Below, one piece after another: positions 51,215 to 61,968 of a stretch of 64,000 nt of DNA. The stretch is from assembly GCF_000972845.2 (NCBI RefSeq), contig NC_040022.1, forward strand, positions 17,017,865-17,081,864, written 5' to 3'. The notes under the pieces are model-generated. The model saw nothing but the letters and a program-made list of their open reading frames with translations. It did no database searches and was not told where the DNA came from. The position numbers and the translations under genes were made by a program. The stretch comes from Larimichthys crocea. Taxonomy: Eukaryota; Chordata; Actinopteri; Sciaenidae. Position 1 is the first letter of the stretch. Every line of letters starts with the position of its first letter.

Positions 51215-51440
51215 TACTCTAAAACTGTCACTGACACAACTCACAACTTTATCACTTCATACACTTTGACAGTTTCAGTTACTTCGTCAGCTCTTTCACT
51301 TAAACTGACACTTCAATTTTATTCACAGCTCACTGCTGTGTCTGGGCTGAAGTTGAACTGCTGAACTCCCTTTTAACTGTAACAATACACTTTTTTCAGT
51401 CACTGTATTTCAAATGTTTTAATTTAGAAAGGATCAGCAC
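51215..51440 (-). repeat. Degenerate short-period repeat, inverted copy
   Basis: ACTGTCACTGACACAACT, CACTTCATACACTTTGACAG and TTTCACTTAAACTGACACTT read on the minus strand as GAAGTGTCAGTTTAAGTGAA-type units, the same pattern as 48026-48500. Confidence 0.45.
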
Positions 51441-52459
51441 CGGACACGTTTATTTTCTTTATAAAATGTTGCATTTTTTTTAGTTATGTTTAATGTGCTG
51501 ATCTTGAACCACACAGTCCCGTGAAACACTTTGATCATATAAAGTAGATTATATTTCAAGAACCTTTTCTGTTTCCCACTCTCAGTAAAAAGCTAATTTC
51601 AGTCATTGGTTAATAATGATATATTACCCCTTATATTCCGACAGCACCTGAAGGTATCATTATCCCCACGCTTTATTTCTCTCTTGTGAACATCTCAGAG
51701 TGATTTCCAACAAATATGCGGCCCGTGTAGTCAATTCATATAAATAACCACAAGATTAATGGACTGATATGCTGAAACATGTGAAATTCAGGCTATTATC
51801 AGATTAAAGCTGGCTGATTTTCATCCAGTTGTAACGCGGCAGTATGTGCGCTGTGCTGTTTGTGCAGCTGCACTACAAAATCAATAGAAACTAATGCCTT
51901 ATAGAAATACAAGTCAAAGCCACGACGTGTATGATGATGGATTATTTTAATTCCCACATTCATCGATCACTTCTGCTGTAGGTATCACACGTGCATTAGA
52001 GAGAGCTAATTACTAATCAATGCCTTTATTGGCCTAATGTTTGAGCATGGAAACGATCATGGAGGTATGCACAAGGTGTGACTATGTACATGTCTGTTTA
52101 GCTGATTGTAAATTTAATCATGACATTTCTAATTGCAATTTGCAATTTAACTTGTGGTCATTTCTATCAGTGGCTATTTGGCTCCTCCTGGCGGTGACAG
52201 TATGTACATACAGTTTTTGGTCTCGTTCTCCATTCATACACTTGTAATTGGTTAAACATCTCTCAAATCATAACACTAATGCATATTTCTCTAAAGTTTT
52301 TTTCATCGCTTGTACTTTATTAAAACGAAACTTGAGTTTCACCTTTGTATCTTCTTTTATTAGTATGTTCCATGTCATTTCATTTATTAATTGCCCTAAC
52401 ACGTGTTTCCTCTTTATAATAAAGAATATACATACATATCTAAATAAACAAATGACATA

Positions 52460-55400
52460 ATTTTAGTTGCAAGTGGATTTTTATTTACTTTTGTGTTTAA
52501 AAAACAAACAAACAAAAAAATACACCAAATGATTGAGCAAAAACCAACGTTCCAGGTTTCATTCAGCCCCACTTTAGGCTGCATTCTGTCCAAGCATACA
52601 GGTCAAAAATATGAAATTGCATACAGACACTGAAATGAGAGGTAAAAAATATGTGAAAGTGTTTGTCCAGTTGTCTGTTCATGTCATATTTTGGTAATCT
52701 GACCTCAAGTATTACTGCAATGGAGCCAAAAAAAAAAAAAAAAGCTATTAGTGTTCTACAGGAAAACATGGACGTTAAAAATGAGTCAGCAATTTTTTTT
52801 TTCAAGCACTGACAACAACTATGAGCTAGCAACATGTCAATGGAGACTAAAAAAAAAAATCGATAACTATTACAAGGTACAACACAGGCCTCAGTTTGAC
52901 TCGGTTTGAAATGATACAGCAACAAGAAGGGAAAAAATGAAAGTGTTCAAGAACATCATGCGTGAATGCAGAACCAGATTTTCTGTAATTGGTGAAATAA
53001 ACAATACTTTTAAACATGGAAACTGTGCAGACTTAATCACATCCATATGGAGAAGTGTGCACAGAGACCACAGCAGCTGGACTAGAGAGGTTATGGAGGG
53101 AGGGCTTTTCTCTGTTCAACAGGAAAGTTTTGAACGTCATGTTAAAGGACGTTAACGAAAGAGAATCAACAAAGGTGCTTGGATAGAATTTGAAAAAGGT
53201 GTGTGCCGATTTCCCTAAAATATCATTCTTTGTTGAATGGATCATTTACTTTAACCACCAAACCCTCTTCAGTAACAGATTAGTTTAGCAATTTCTCTCA
53301 AATTCAGTTTTTAACAGTCCCAACTCGCTGCGGTACTCTGCACACTGTTGTACAAAGACGAATCCAGTTCTTGAACTCTCACATTAAAATACTTCCATAT
53401 TGATATTAAAACACGTTTTGCTAGAAAATCCCCCAAAAATGAACAGAAAGTGAGGAACAATGTAAACATTACCAATGACAGAAACATCCACATTTTACAA
53501 CAAAATGGAACACTTTTTTTATGAACGTGGTAAAGTGACTCAACTCTCCAGCACAAATCCTTAAATGAAAGTATTTGTCCTGCAGAGTTTGTCAACACAA
53601 AAAGAACGGTAAGAAAAAAACAAAACAGCAAAGCAATTTCAATATTCATGTCAACAATCCATGTCAAAACAAGGTTAAATTGCACAAAAATAAAAGCAAT
53701 AATTTGCAAATGCAAACTACAGCATGATCATACATAGGCCTCAAACAACAAATGATATGCATATAGTATGTACAATATATACACACACACACACATTTGG
53801 ACATCCTTCACAACTACTGAGAACTCTAAACTGTACAATATATCTGCTATAAGAACAGTTGCGCAAAATACCATTTTGATATACAGTAATACTTTTTTTT
53901 TTTCTCTTTTACAATGTACAAGTTCAAACTGTCCACACAAGAAAATGCAAAGCACAAGCCCCAAAAGGCCACAAAAGTGCATGTTATCAGGTCAGTTGGA
54001 AGCCACTAGAAGAAAAAAGGACTGGCATGAGAGTGCGAATGAAAGCTGCCAGTATCATACGGGAGCTTCTCCACACTCCCAACCGCAGTGTCTTGCGAGA
54101 TTAACAGTTAGTGGAGGGAAATCTGGAGTAGATATTAATTATACATGCAGGCACGCACGCATGCCCGAAGTTGCACAAACATACACACATTCTTGAACAT
54201 AGTTCGATCATCACGGTGAAAGTGACCGACATGTTGGACACGCGCGCACACACACAAACACACAAACAGGTTGTGGGGTGATGATGAAATTCCATCAACC
54301 TTCTCCACTCCAACATTTCCCCACATTATATTCAAGTAGTGGCACTCCAATAGTACTTAGTCTTGGTACCTTTTGGACAATCACACACTTCACATCTGGA
54401 AAAAAAAAAAAAAAAAAGGACGTTGGTCTCGTGTTTTCACACAAGATTTCACAGTCCTGAGCAGTGACGGTGCAGGCTGATGCTGGCCTTGTATAGCCAT
54501 TTTTTATTTCAGCTTTGACAATGAGAAACTGTCAACACTGAAGGCCAACTTCAGCTGACGCACTGTCACCACCAGGCACTGAGTTATAGAGGAATAAAAA
54601 GCAACCCACAGCCCACTGTATAAACACAAGCTAGTCTGTAAAGCATGTGTTTGAGTGACAGCCCATTACAAGCTCATCACTGTGTTGGCTCACTGCTGTG
54701 TATGAACTTCAGGCCATTGAGGTGGTGTGGGAGGGGTTGACTGCAGTGTTCAGAGGGGAATGCTTAAAGCCACGCTTTCTGTAGTGCAAAGATGGATGGT
54801 TTGGGTGACTTGAAAACAAACTGACTGACGTCTGAAATGCTAACTTCCTTCTGACATTCTGCTTTAAAATGAACATTCGTTAACTGCCAGCCATCTAATC
54901 GTACAGTAGTCTAACAGCACTGAAGATATTCAGTGATTCTTGGATTATTGAGATTGACCTACATTTAGTTGATGATCTTTCCTGTCAAATTCATTTGGCT
55001 GCAAGCATTCCCCTTTCACAATATTATCTCTATCTGAGAGTGAAAAAGGCTGTTTTTCACTCTTCAGTCGAAGAAAAGGACCCAAACTAAAACCCTTTCT
55101 TTTAAGGCCACTGAATTGTGCTTAAAATCTTTTTCCTTCCTTTGTTTAACAGGTGCCAAACTCTTTCTTTGTCTTTCCTGTCAGTGCCTCCTTTCTCATC
55201 CAAACCGTTTTACCTGTTCTGTGACCTGCAGCACCGTCTATCTGTTCCACGAGTCTGATAAAGGGAACTGTAGGTGATGCTGCTGATATGGTAACAAAGG
55301 CTTTTCCTCCTTCGTCCACTTCATCTCTTGTCCATCTGTCCTCTTCTGGTCCACTAGGGTATGTTCTTTTTTTTTTTTTTTTCCTTTGGTCTTCATCTCG

Positions 55401-55498
55401 TCATGTTGTCCTTTCTCTTTCTCGCCAAAGGGCCACCCTTCTCAGTAATTTTGGTAACTGTCTCCCTCTTTAAACGGGAAGGAGACATACCTGGTGAG
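52460..55498 (-). other. slc25a36: Probable long 3'UTR of slc25a36
   Basis: About 3 kb downstream of the slc25a36 stop is AT-rich, lacks any recognisable coding sequence and has few of the interspersed repeats seen elsewhere. Minus-strand AATAAA hexamers occur near 54508-54503 (possible proximal site) and 52485-52480 (possible distal site). Long 3'UTRs are usual for vertebrate slc25a36. The end point is a guess from the hexamer; transcript data would settle it. ORFs here, such as 53311-53715, look like chance frames. Confidence 0.45.
52480..52485 (-). terminator. Candidate distal polyadenylation signal (AATAAA) of slc25a36
   Basis: TTTATT on the plus strand reads AATAAA on the minus strand, at the downstream edge of the repeat-poor AT-rich block after the slc25a36 stop. 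A nearer AATAAA at 54508-54503 is an alternative. The call rests on motif and position only. Confidence 0.35.
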
Positions 55499-55692
55499 CT
55501 AACGGCCGAGCAGGTAGACCACCACTTCATAGGTGCACATCATGATGGCGGTGTTGGGGATCTGTCTGACGAGGTGGGTGGTGAGGCCGCGGTACAGTGC
55601 CCGGTATCCCTCCTCCCTGGGTACTGTCAGCAGAGTCTGGAAGAAGGAACGATACTTGCTGCCTTCCTCTCGTAGCCGTGTACGGATCACCT
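55499..55692 (-). CDS. slc25a36: slc25a36 last coding exon with stop
   Basis: The acceptor is AAATTGTAG (AG at 55694-55693). The exon completes Glu and then reads [39 protein letters not shown] and [20 protein letters not shown], ending LLGR before TAG (55501-55499). This is the third carrier repeat and C-terminus of SLC25A36. Upstream readthrough residues starting at 55795 are intronic. Confidence 0.95.
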
Positions 55693-58600
55693 CTACAATT
55701 TGAGAACAGAGGAAGAAGACGGTGTTAAATACTCTATTGGTCACTAGTTGCTCGTGTGTGCTTAGAAATGTTGTGTACTCTCCGTAAAGCACCAACCTAC
55801 CTATTTGTAACCTTTTCTAAAAAAAAAGCTAGAGCTACAGACTTTGTCTATTTCCCAGAATGACTTGAGACAACCCTAACAGGAGGCATTTGAACTGTTG
55901 CATTCAACTGTGGGCTGTACGTAGGTGGAGAATGATACGGATATTTATAGCCTTGGCAGATCATGTTTTCAAACGAGAAAAAGTGAGTCACTGCCTCACT
56001 CAAAATGCAACATGTCTCGATGTTTCCTCCCCCGTGAAACTACTAATTCTTGTTTTCACATTTACGTTTGTGTACAAATTAAACGAGATACACCGTGAGC
56101 TTTAAAAAAGGTGCAGGTGGGTGCTCCTTGTTTCCAGTCTTTATCCGAACCTAAGCTAACCACTTCCTGGCTCCAGCTCCACACTTAATCCACAGACATG
56201 AGTGCTATTGATTTTCGCCTCCAACTCTGCAACAAAGCAAACACATGGACTCCTAAAAAGTGTCCTTTTAAAAACTCAAAATGGTTTGACAAGTTATACA
56301 AAGAATGACGTATAAAGTAAAACACGGGTGAGCAAAATGGGAAGAAATGACATACTATTTTCTGACATCTTGACAGCGTTCAATGTTTGTGCTTTACAAA
56401 ACCCATGAAAAGGAGGCCGAAGGTTACCGTGAGGGTAGGCGATGGAGGTTGCACAAGTCTTGGAGGTGGCTGCTGCGAGCATCATGCCCACAAAGTCTGA
56501 GGCATCTTTGACAGACTCGTCCTCTTCGTCCATGCTGGCGTGAGACTTGGACTCCTGCAGTTTACGTTTGATGCTCTCATAGATGACAAAGTGGATAACA
56601 GTCTCTGAGATGCCAGCGTATGAGGCTGACATGCCCCTGTAGAAACCTCGTAGGCCGTCCATCTGGTACACCCGCCGCACGCACTCGAATGCATTCATTC
56701 GCCGCTCGCCCCGGTTTCTGTAATCATATAGAGATTTTCAATTTAAGTCCAATGACAACATGATTTCATTCTTATTATTGCCACAGGAAAATGAGTGAGT
56801 CATAAAATCCATTCCACTTCCAGACTTCCTCACCTGGTTTCCAGCTGCAGACGGGTCTTGATCAGCCAGATGGGATTGGTGGCTGTGATGGCGGTGAACC
56901 CTGGGAAATTCAGAGGAGGTGAGAGGTTCAGACAGATGCAGAGACATTTGGAAGAACACAATCTAAACAACTACATGAAATACTCTATACTGTACAAGGA
57001 CAGTGAGAAAGCACTTCACTAAACAGGATCAGAGAATTATTGTATAGACAGTTTGAAACTCAGTCTATGTAATTTCATTTTCTTTTCTTTTCTTTTCATT
57101 TGTGTTCCAGACAAAAAAACAAAAAAAAAGCATGCTTTTCCATATTCACATCCTCTTCATGTGAAATGTTACACAGGTGTGTACCTCTCTACATGAAGTA
57201 AAAAATATTAACTAACCAACAGTGCATGAAGGCAGCAGCTGTGCTTTCGTTTTTACCATCTATTGTCTTTAAAATATACATTTAACTACAAACGCTAAAG
57301 AAATGAGGCCAAGCAGCAAATTCCTTTTAGGCCATTTAGTGTGGCAGATTATCATTACACTGCCACCCATTTGAAATTCTAATGAGCGCTTTTGTCTAAT
57401 AAAATCTAATAAAAAAATCATTCGCAATTAAGACATAACGTAATCTTAAAGAGCTCAGAGAGACTGTTTTATTTAAAACTATCATTACACCTTTAATGTG
57501 CTCTGTAATACACCTATTAGTCTTTTTTACAAGAAAGTCTGTCATTCCACAACCTCAGTAACAGCACAGTGGGTTTTATTCTTAGTTTTCTCTCATTGTT
57601 GGTTCAGCAACATAAATGTATCCCCTTTATTAGTCAATTTATGAACATCTTTATGTTATTCAGTGACATTTAACAAAGTTAACTGGTTAGGCGCTACATA
57701 CAGGCTGTAGGCCTGATACTCGCCCAACTGGAACGACTACAACAGCAGAGAGGAACAAAATGGAGTCTTACAAAGATTCTTCAATTATTGAGCAGGACTA
57801 AAGTGGAAAATCTCTTCCTAATAGAGGTGGGTAACCCTGTTCTGTGTGTTCCTCTTGCCTTCACCGCTTAATGTTAGTTTAGCTTGCTGGGGGGAGTCAA
57901 TAATGGACACCCTTAGAATGCATTAATGCACTTGTGTGCACAGAGTGCGTGCGTGCGCTTGTTTTGAGTTATTTACAGGGGATGATACTTTGTGTTTTTG
58001 TTAGGTCTGTCACTCTATGCAAATATAGAGTGTATAATTATGAAAATGACACAAAGTCTCTGATAAAGTTTCTGATACAAATGACATGACGTAGAGGAAT
58101 AAAGCATGGCCATTTGCAGAAAACAGCTAAGATGAAGGCGAGTCTATAGAGACCTCAGTCGCGTCTAGTGTATCAATGCAACACAGCCCTACGTTAAGGC
58201 AACTGCGTGGAGAAGAGAGGATGACACAGGTCTGTTGAAGAGAAAAAAAGAGAAGAACAAAGAAGAAATAAAGAGGGAAGTAGAAGGAAGTAGCGTCTAT
58301 GGCGTGTACTCACGAGGGAGGGGCAAAGCTCCTCCAGCTCCTCCCCGCTGCAGCTAGTAGCCTGCAGATATGGGGGGCTCAGATGGCGGGGGTGTCCCAC
58401 CCAATCACGCAGGGGTGAAAGCTTTACAGTAAAGCCCTAAAATAGACACAGGCTTTTCTGTACCACAGTCACACACAAGCAGCAGTCACAACCTCCCCCA
58501 ACCCCAGCAACCACCCACCCCAACCCACTGGTACTGTACAGGTAGTTAGAGAAGAGATGGGAGGTCCTTCCATCTTTCCCCAAACTCTAACCCCAACTCT

Positions 58601-61600
58601 AAGCCCCATCCACTTTAATTCATATAGTTGAATTATATTGTTTTACATTTCTTTGACTTTACAATTCATGTCTCCCTTTACTCCTTTTATTAACTGGAAT
58701 AAAGAAGAAAATGTTGACTGAATGGAACCACCCAATCCAAAAGTCCAGCTTCATCTCACAAGAGTGAGGTACAGTACAAATACAAAAAGGGAGAAAATAT
58801 AATTGAAGATGTATTCAAATCATTGTGCCATTATCAATGTATAATCTACATATTAGAGAAAGAACGAAATCAAATGCTTACTGAAATAAGATCAAATTAA
58901 GAGAGGCAGGTGGAAATGCTAACCTTGTCCTTGTGTATAACAGACTGAGCGGTGGACAATGGTGATGAAAGGCGTGAGGAGATCATTTTATGAATATGTG
59001 ATGACATGAGGATGAAGTGACTGATCATAGTGAAGTGAATCAATGAGGTTGAACTATGGATGAAACTCAGCCAGCCCCAAATACTCCGGGGACCAAACTG
59101 GATTCTGGAAAAAACGGGACTAGATTTAAAGATAAGTCCTCATGCAGAGAAAAATGTGTCTCCAGAGAGCCAGCCTGTTTCTCACAAAAGAGATCAAATA
59201 ACTTGTGACGGTGTTATTAGTCCTTGTCGATGTCACACAAAAGGACACTGAAAACCTCAAAAGAATGATATTTTTTCTCTTTTGTTACAGTCTCAATAGT
59301 TAATGTTTGGAATTCTGCAAAATAATAACTGAGAGCGCTGTTTTAGAACGGTTTTAGTTCAATTTGTCGATTGCTTTTGTTTATTTTTTTTCTTCTTGAA
59401 TGTTTATTGTGTTTTTTTTTGTCGAAATATAAGATATCCCATATTCATAATCAGCTTAATAGGACAACATGAGCCCATTGATAACCGATATGTGATAAGT
59501 GATCTGCACATGAAAGATTTATCACCATTTTTTCCTCTGAATTAATAATGTATACACAAAAAAGGGACTTTAGTTATATCTTTAGTAATGAAAGTGAAGA
59601 CTCATACGCAGGCCGTGGAGGCTAACTAGTCATTGGGATGAACCTCTGAAGAGCTGCATCTGCAATATGGGCACGCTGCTGCATGTTGTGCATTTTGATC
59701 CTTCGATAGAAACATAATCCCTGTACAATTTTTCCAGAGGAGTTTGACCTACATTCAGAGAGAACAAACATGCTTTAGATTAACCGTTGGAACATGTCAA
59801 AGCGAAGTAGTGAGACTTGCCTTCCCCGAGAGTAAGGAAGCCCGCAGTTCACAGCAGGGAGGCCGTGAGAGCGGGTGATTCCACAACGCTATTTTAAAAA
59901 ACTGGGAGCAATTATCCAGGCATCAGAGTGACATTTAGCTTTTCGCTCACAAAGGCTTTCTTTATCTCGGCGCTGAAAAGCTTGAATTTGCAATATGTGC
60001 AGATGAAAGACAGAGACAATATGTTTGTCTGTCCAACTACAGAGAGATTTTCTTGGTATTTCATTCAAGGTACTACAAATAAAATCAATGCAACTGCCAA
60101 GCTGTTGGAGTATAAAAGCCTAATGGGGTTTAATTTGTTGTTTTAACATTAGTACATCAGTGGCATGTCTATACCTGCACTGCTTCTTGTCCTGATTCAA
60201 TATTAATTTGTGTTATTTAAACTGGTGTCAGTAATGCCGGGGTTAAACTTCCAGGGCAAACGTTACTCTTTAGGAGTACCAACCAATTTAAAAAGAGAAA
60301 GTCATGTGGAAATAGTGCCAGCCTTTTAGAATGATAGACTGATAACAGATTCTCCTTGAAAAGAAATGACTGAGGCACTAATGGTGTTGATGGATGATGA
60401 CAAAAGAGAAAATGGAGCACATCCATTTCAACTTTCTGGAGCAGTGACAAGGTTAGCATTTCTTTTGTGCTGACAACATGAAATCCACAGAAGTATGTGT
60501 CATTACTTTACCTTTACTATGTTGATGGAACAAGACAACAGGCTAAGGGGAAGGGGGTGTGTGTCAAGACTAAGCAATAACAAAACCTAAAACTACAAAC
60601 CAGCAGGAAACACATTGCCATAAGCAATGGTAATATCATTACAAATGAATAACCATCATGAACTTTCTAATATTCATAAAAATCACCATGGTTTTCATCA
60701 TACCAGTGTAAAGAAATGGGGTGCTACCTGACGTGTCCGCCCGAGTGCCAGGGGCCCCGGTTGACCTTTCGGGGCCGTGCTCTCTCCTCTATACACACAG
60801 AGCAAAGAAGGGGGCCCACACCACACTGTTTAAGTAACAACTCGGATGTTAAACCATTTACAGAGTCCTCTGGAGAGGCCTCATGAAATAATATAAAGAG
60901 GAAAAAAAAAGGGCGAGGAGGGGGGAAAAAAATGGATGACAAAGGGGACAAAAGGGGCGAGGAGAGGAGGAAAGCACAACCTAAACTTTGAGGACCACGT
61001 GGTTGTTGTTTTTTTTTGTTTTTGACAGGCAAAGCATAAGTCAGAACAAATGCTAACAGTGGCACATTATCGCCTAAAATTGCCTGGGTGCTGTGTATTA
61101 TTTGGTTTTAGTGCCTTAAAGTCTGACACTGCTGATATAAGGATTTGTCTCCTTAACTATGAGCAGACTGGCAAGGCCACCATGAAGAGACAAGATACTC
61201 TGTTATCTGGATAGTTGGGTGCATTTTCATAAAGCAGCTGGTGGAGGTAAGTAGTAAAGATCTGCTATGTGACTGTGTGACTGGCATTTTATTTTTTTCC
61301 TAAATTACAGTTTGGAGATTAAATCTTTACTTTGAAATAAGTGGACTGTACAGTGTTTGCGATATGGATACATGAATCTTGTCTTTGTTATCACAGTAAA
61401 CAAAGAGAGATTGTTTTAACCACAATCAAGGACGAGGTCAGTTTGATCCTGAGAGTCTCAAATTGTGCTTTCTGATAAACCCCCTATTGTATATATTTAA
61501 TACTTTTATACATGAAATAGCTATGAAACGACTACTTATAACAGATGTTAGCCTTAGCATGCTTTAGATATTCACAAGCTTTAAAAATTTGTGAAGATCC

Positions 61601-61968
61601 CACCATCCCACACATGTATATGGAAAGGGGAGGGGAAAGGGGGAAAGAAAATGAAGTGAAACTTCAAACTGTGACAAAAAAAATGATAAAAGAAAAAATT
61701 AAATCTCTCTGATGAAGACATACTGAATAATGTTTTTTTATGTATATATATATATAAACCCCATCAGTGATTTACACTGTCCAGACAGACAAACAGGCAG
61801 ATATAACACTCAGCGACAGACAAGTGACGCACAGACAGAAGGGAGGGGGAGAAGGAGCCGTCATTACCTGCCATCCCAGCCGACACCATGTGTACCGGGG
61901 TAGAGTCTGGCTCCAGCACCCCATTCAGCTTCTCCTTGGCTGTTGAATAGGCCGCAAAGTAGATCGCC
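55499..61968 (-). CDS. slc25a36: Solute carrier family 25 member 36, mitochondrial pyrimidine nucleotide carrier (partial, last four coding exons)
   Basis: Four spliced exons (61968-61868, 56900-56834, 56717-56428, 55692-55499) join in frame to give about 216 residues plus a TAG stop. This matches the C-terminal two-thirds of the roughly 311-residue vertebrate SLC25A36. The family moves pyrimidine nucleotides (and reportedly guanine nucleotides) across the inner mitochondrial membrane. Carrier signatures are visible. The second repeat has [10 protein letters not shown], with the Trp typical of the SLC25A33/36 group. The third repeat has [10 protein letters not shown], split by the last intron. 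LFRG-type repeats appear as [12 protein letters not shown] and [14 protein letters not shown]. The N-terminal repeat and start codon are not in the window and should lie beyond 64000. All splice sites are GT/AG and no frame break was seen. The gene lies upstream of spsb4 on the same strand. The a/b teleost copy is not resolved. Confidence 0.95.
55693..56427 (-). other. slc25a36 last intron
   Basis: A 735-bp intron splitting the third carrier signature. It contains, at about 56125-56245, a reverse-oriented fragment of the foldback MITE-like family also seen at 21272 and 27366 (segments resembling CCAGTCTTTAT, CTAAGCTAACC and ACAGACATGAG). No other element is evident. Confidence 0.85.
56125..56245 (-). 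repeat. Family A fragment in slc25a36 intron
   Basis: CCAGTCTTTATCCGAACCTA, AGCTAACC and CCACAGACATGAGTGCTAT are the complement of the internal part of family A. Confidence 0.4.
56428..56717 (-). CDS. slc25a36: slc25a36 coding exon: repeat 2 to start of third signature
   Basis: A 290-nt exon with acceptor ATGATTACAG (AG at 56719-56718). It encodes [36 protein letters not shown] and [17 protein letters not shown], an acidic loop ([14 protein letters not shown]), then [20 protein letters not shown] and H. The donor is CACG|GTAACC (GT at 56427-56426), so the third signature P-H-E is split by the intron. The ATG within RRMNAF is internal and not the start codon. Confidence 0.94.
56834..56900 (-). 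CDS. slc25a36: slc25a36 coding exon: second carrier signature
   Basis: A 67-nt exon with acceptor TTTCCCAG (AG at 56902-56901) and donor CCAG|GTGAGG (GT at 56833-56832). It encodes [19 protein letters not shown] followed by LETR. It carries the second mitochondrial-carrier signature, PIWLIKTR, in which Trp replaces the usual acidic residue, as in pyrimidine nucleotide carriers. The following intron is only 116 bp. Confidence 0.93.
56901..61867 (-). other. slc25a36 intron (about 5 kb)
   Basis: This intron lies between the exons for SAGMA and [10 protein letters not shown]. It holds an exon-like 48-nt block at 58314-58361, a purine-rich tract near 60900-60970, a short (TA)n near 61741-61757, and otherwise unremarkable AT-rich DNA. 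No conserved coding segment of another gene was seen. Confidence 0.85.
58314..58361 (-). other. Exon-like 48-nt block in slc25a36 intron (candidate poison or cryptic exon)
   Basis: On the minus strand a C-rich tract ending ATATCTGCAG (AG at 58363-58362) precedes 48 nt that end at CCTC|GTGAGT (GT at 58313-58312). Both splice signals are strong. If inserted after the exon ending at 61868 (one codon base carried over), the reading frame would be Gly-Tyr-stop. Inclusion would therefore truncate the carrier. It may equally be a chance match. Confidence 0.25.
61868..61968 (-). CDS. slc25a36: slc25a36 coding exon: end of carrier repeat 1 and start of repeat 2
   Basis: The acceptor is TTGCCACAG (AG at 61970-61969). 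The exon starts with one base completing a codon, then reads [18 protein letters not shown] and [15 protein letters not shown]. It ends in GCAG|GTAATG with GT at 61867-61866, leaving one base of a Gly codon. The residues match the vertebrate SLC25A36 segment around AIYFAAYS and DSTQVHMISAAMAG. Confidence 0.93.

Larger units (their letters stand above)
50306..52459. other. Intergenic region between slc25a36 3' end and spsb4 promoter
   Basis: No protein-coding gene is seen. It contains the (ACT)n array at 50384-50662, a TIR-flanked MITE-like element at 50928-51182, a degenerate GAAGTGTCA-type repeat in inverted orientation at 51215-51440, and an AT-rich, homeodomain-motif-rich stretch at about 51640-52060 that could be a conserved enhancer. 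Confidence 0.5.

Noticed and set aside
56482..56694. 70-residue minus-strand frame inside the slc25a36 exon
   Set aside because: Out-of-frame shadow of the carrier coding sequence.
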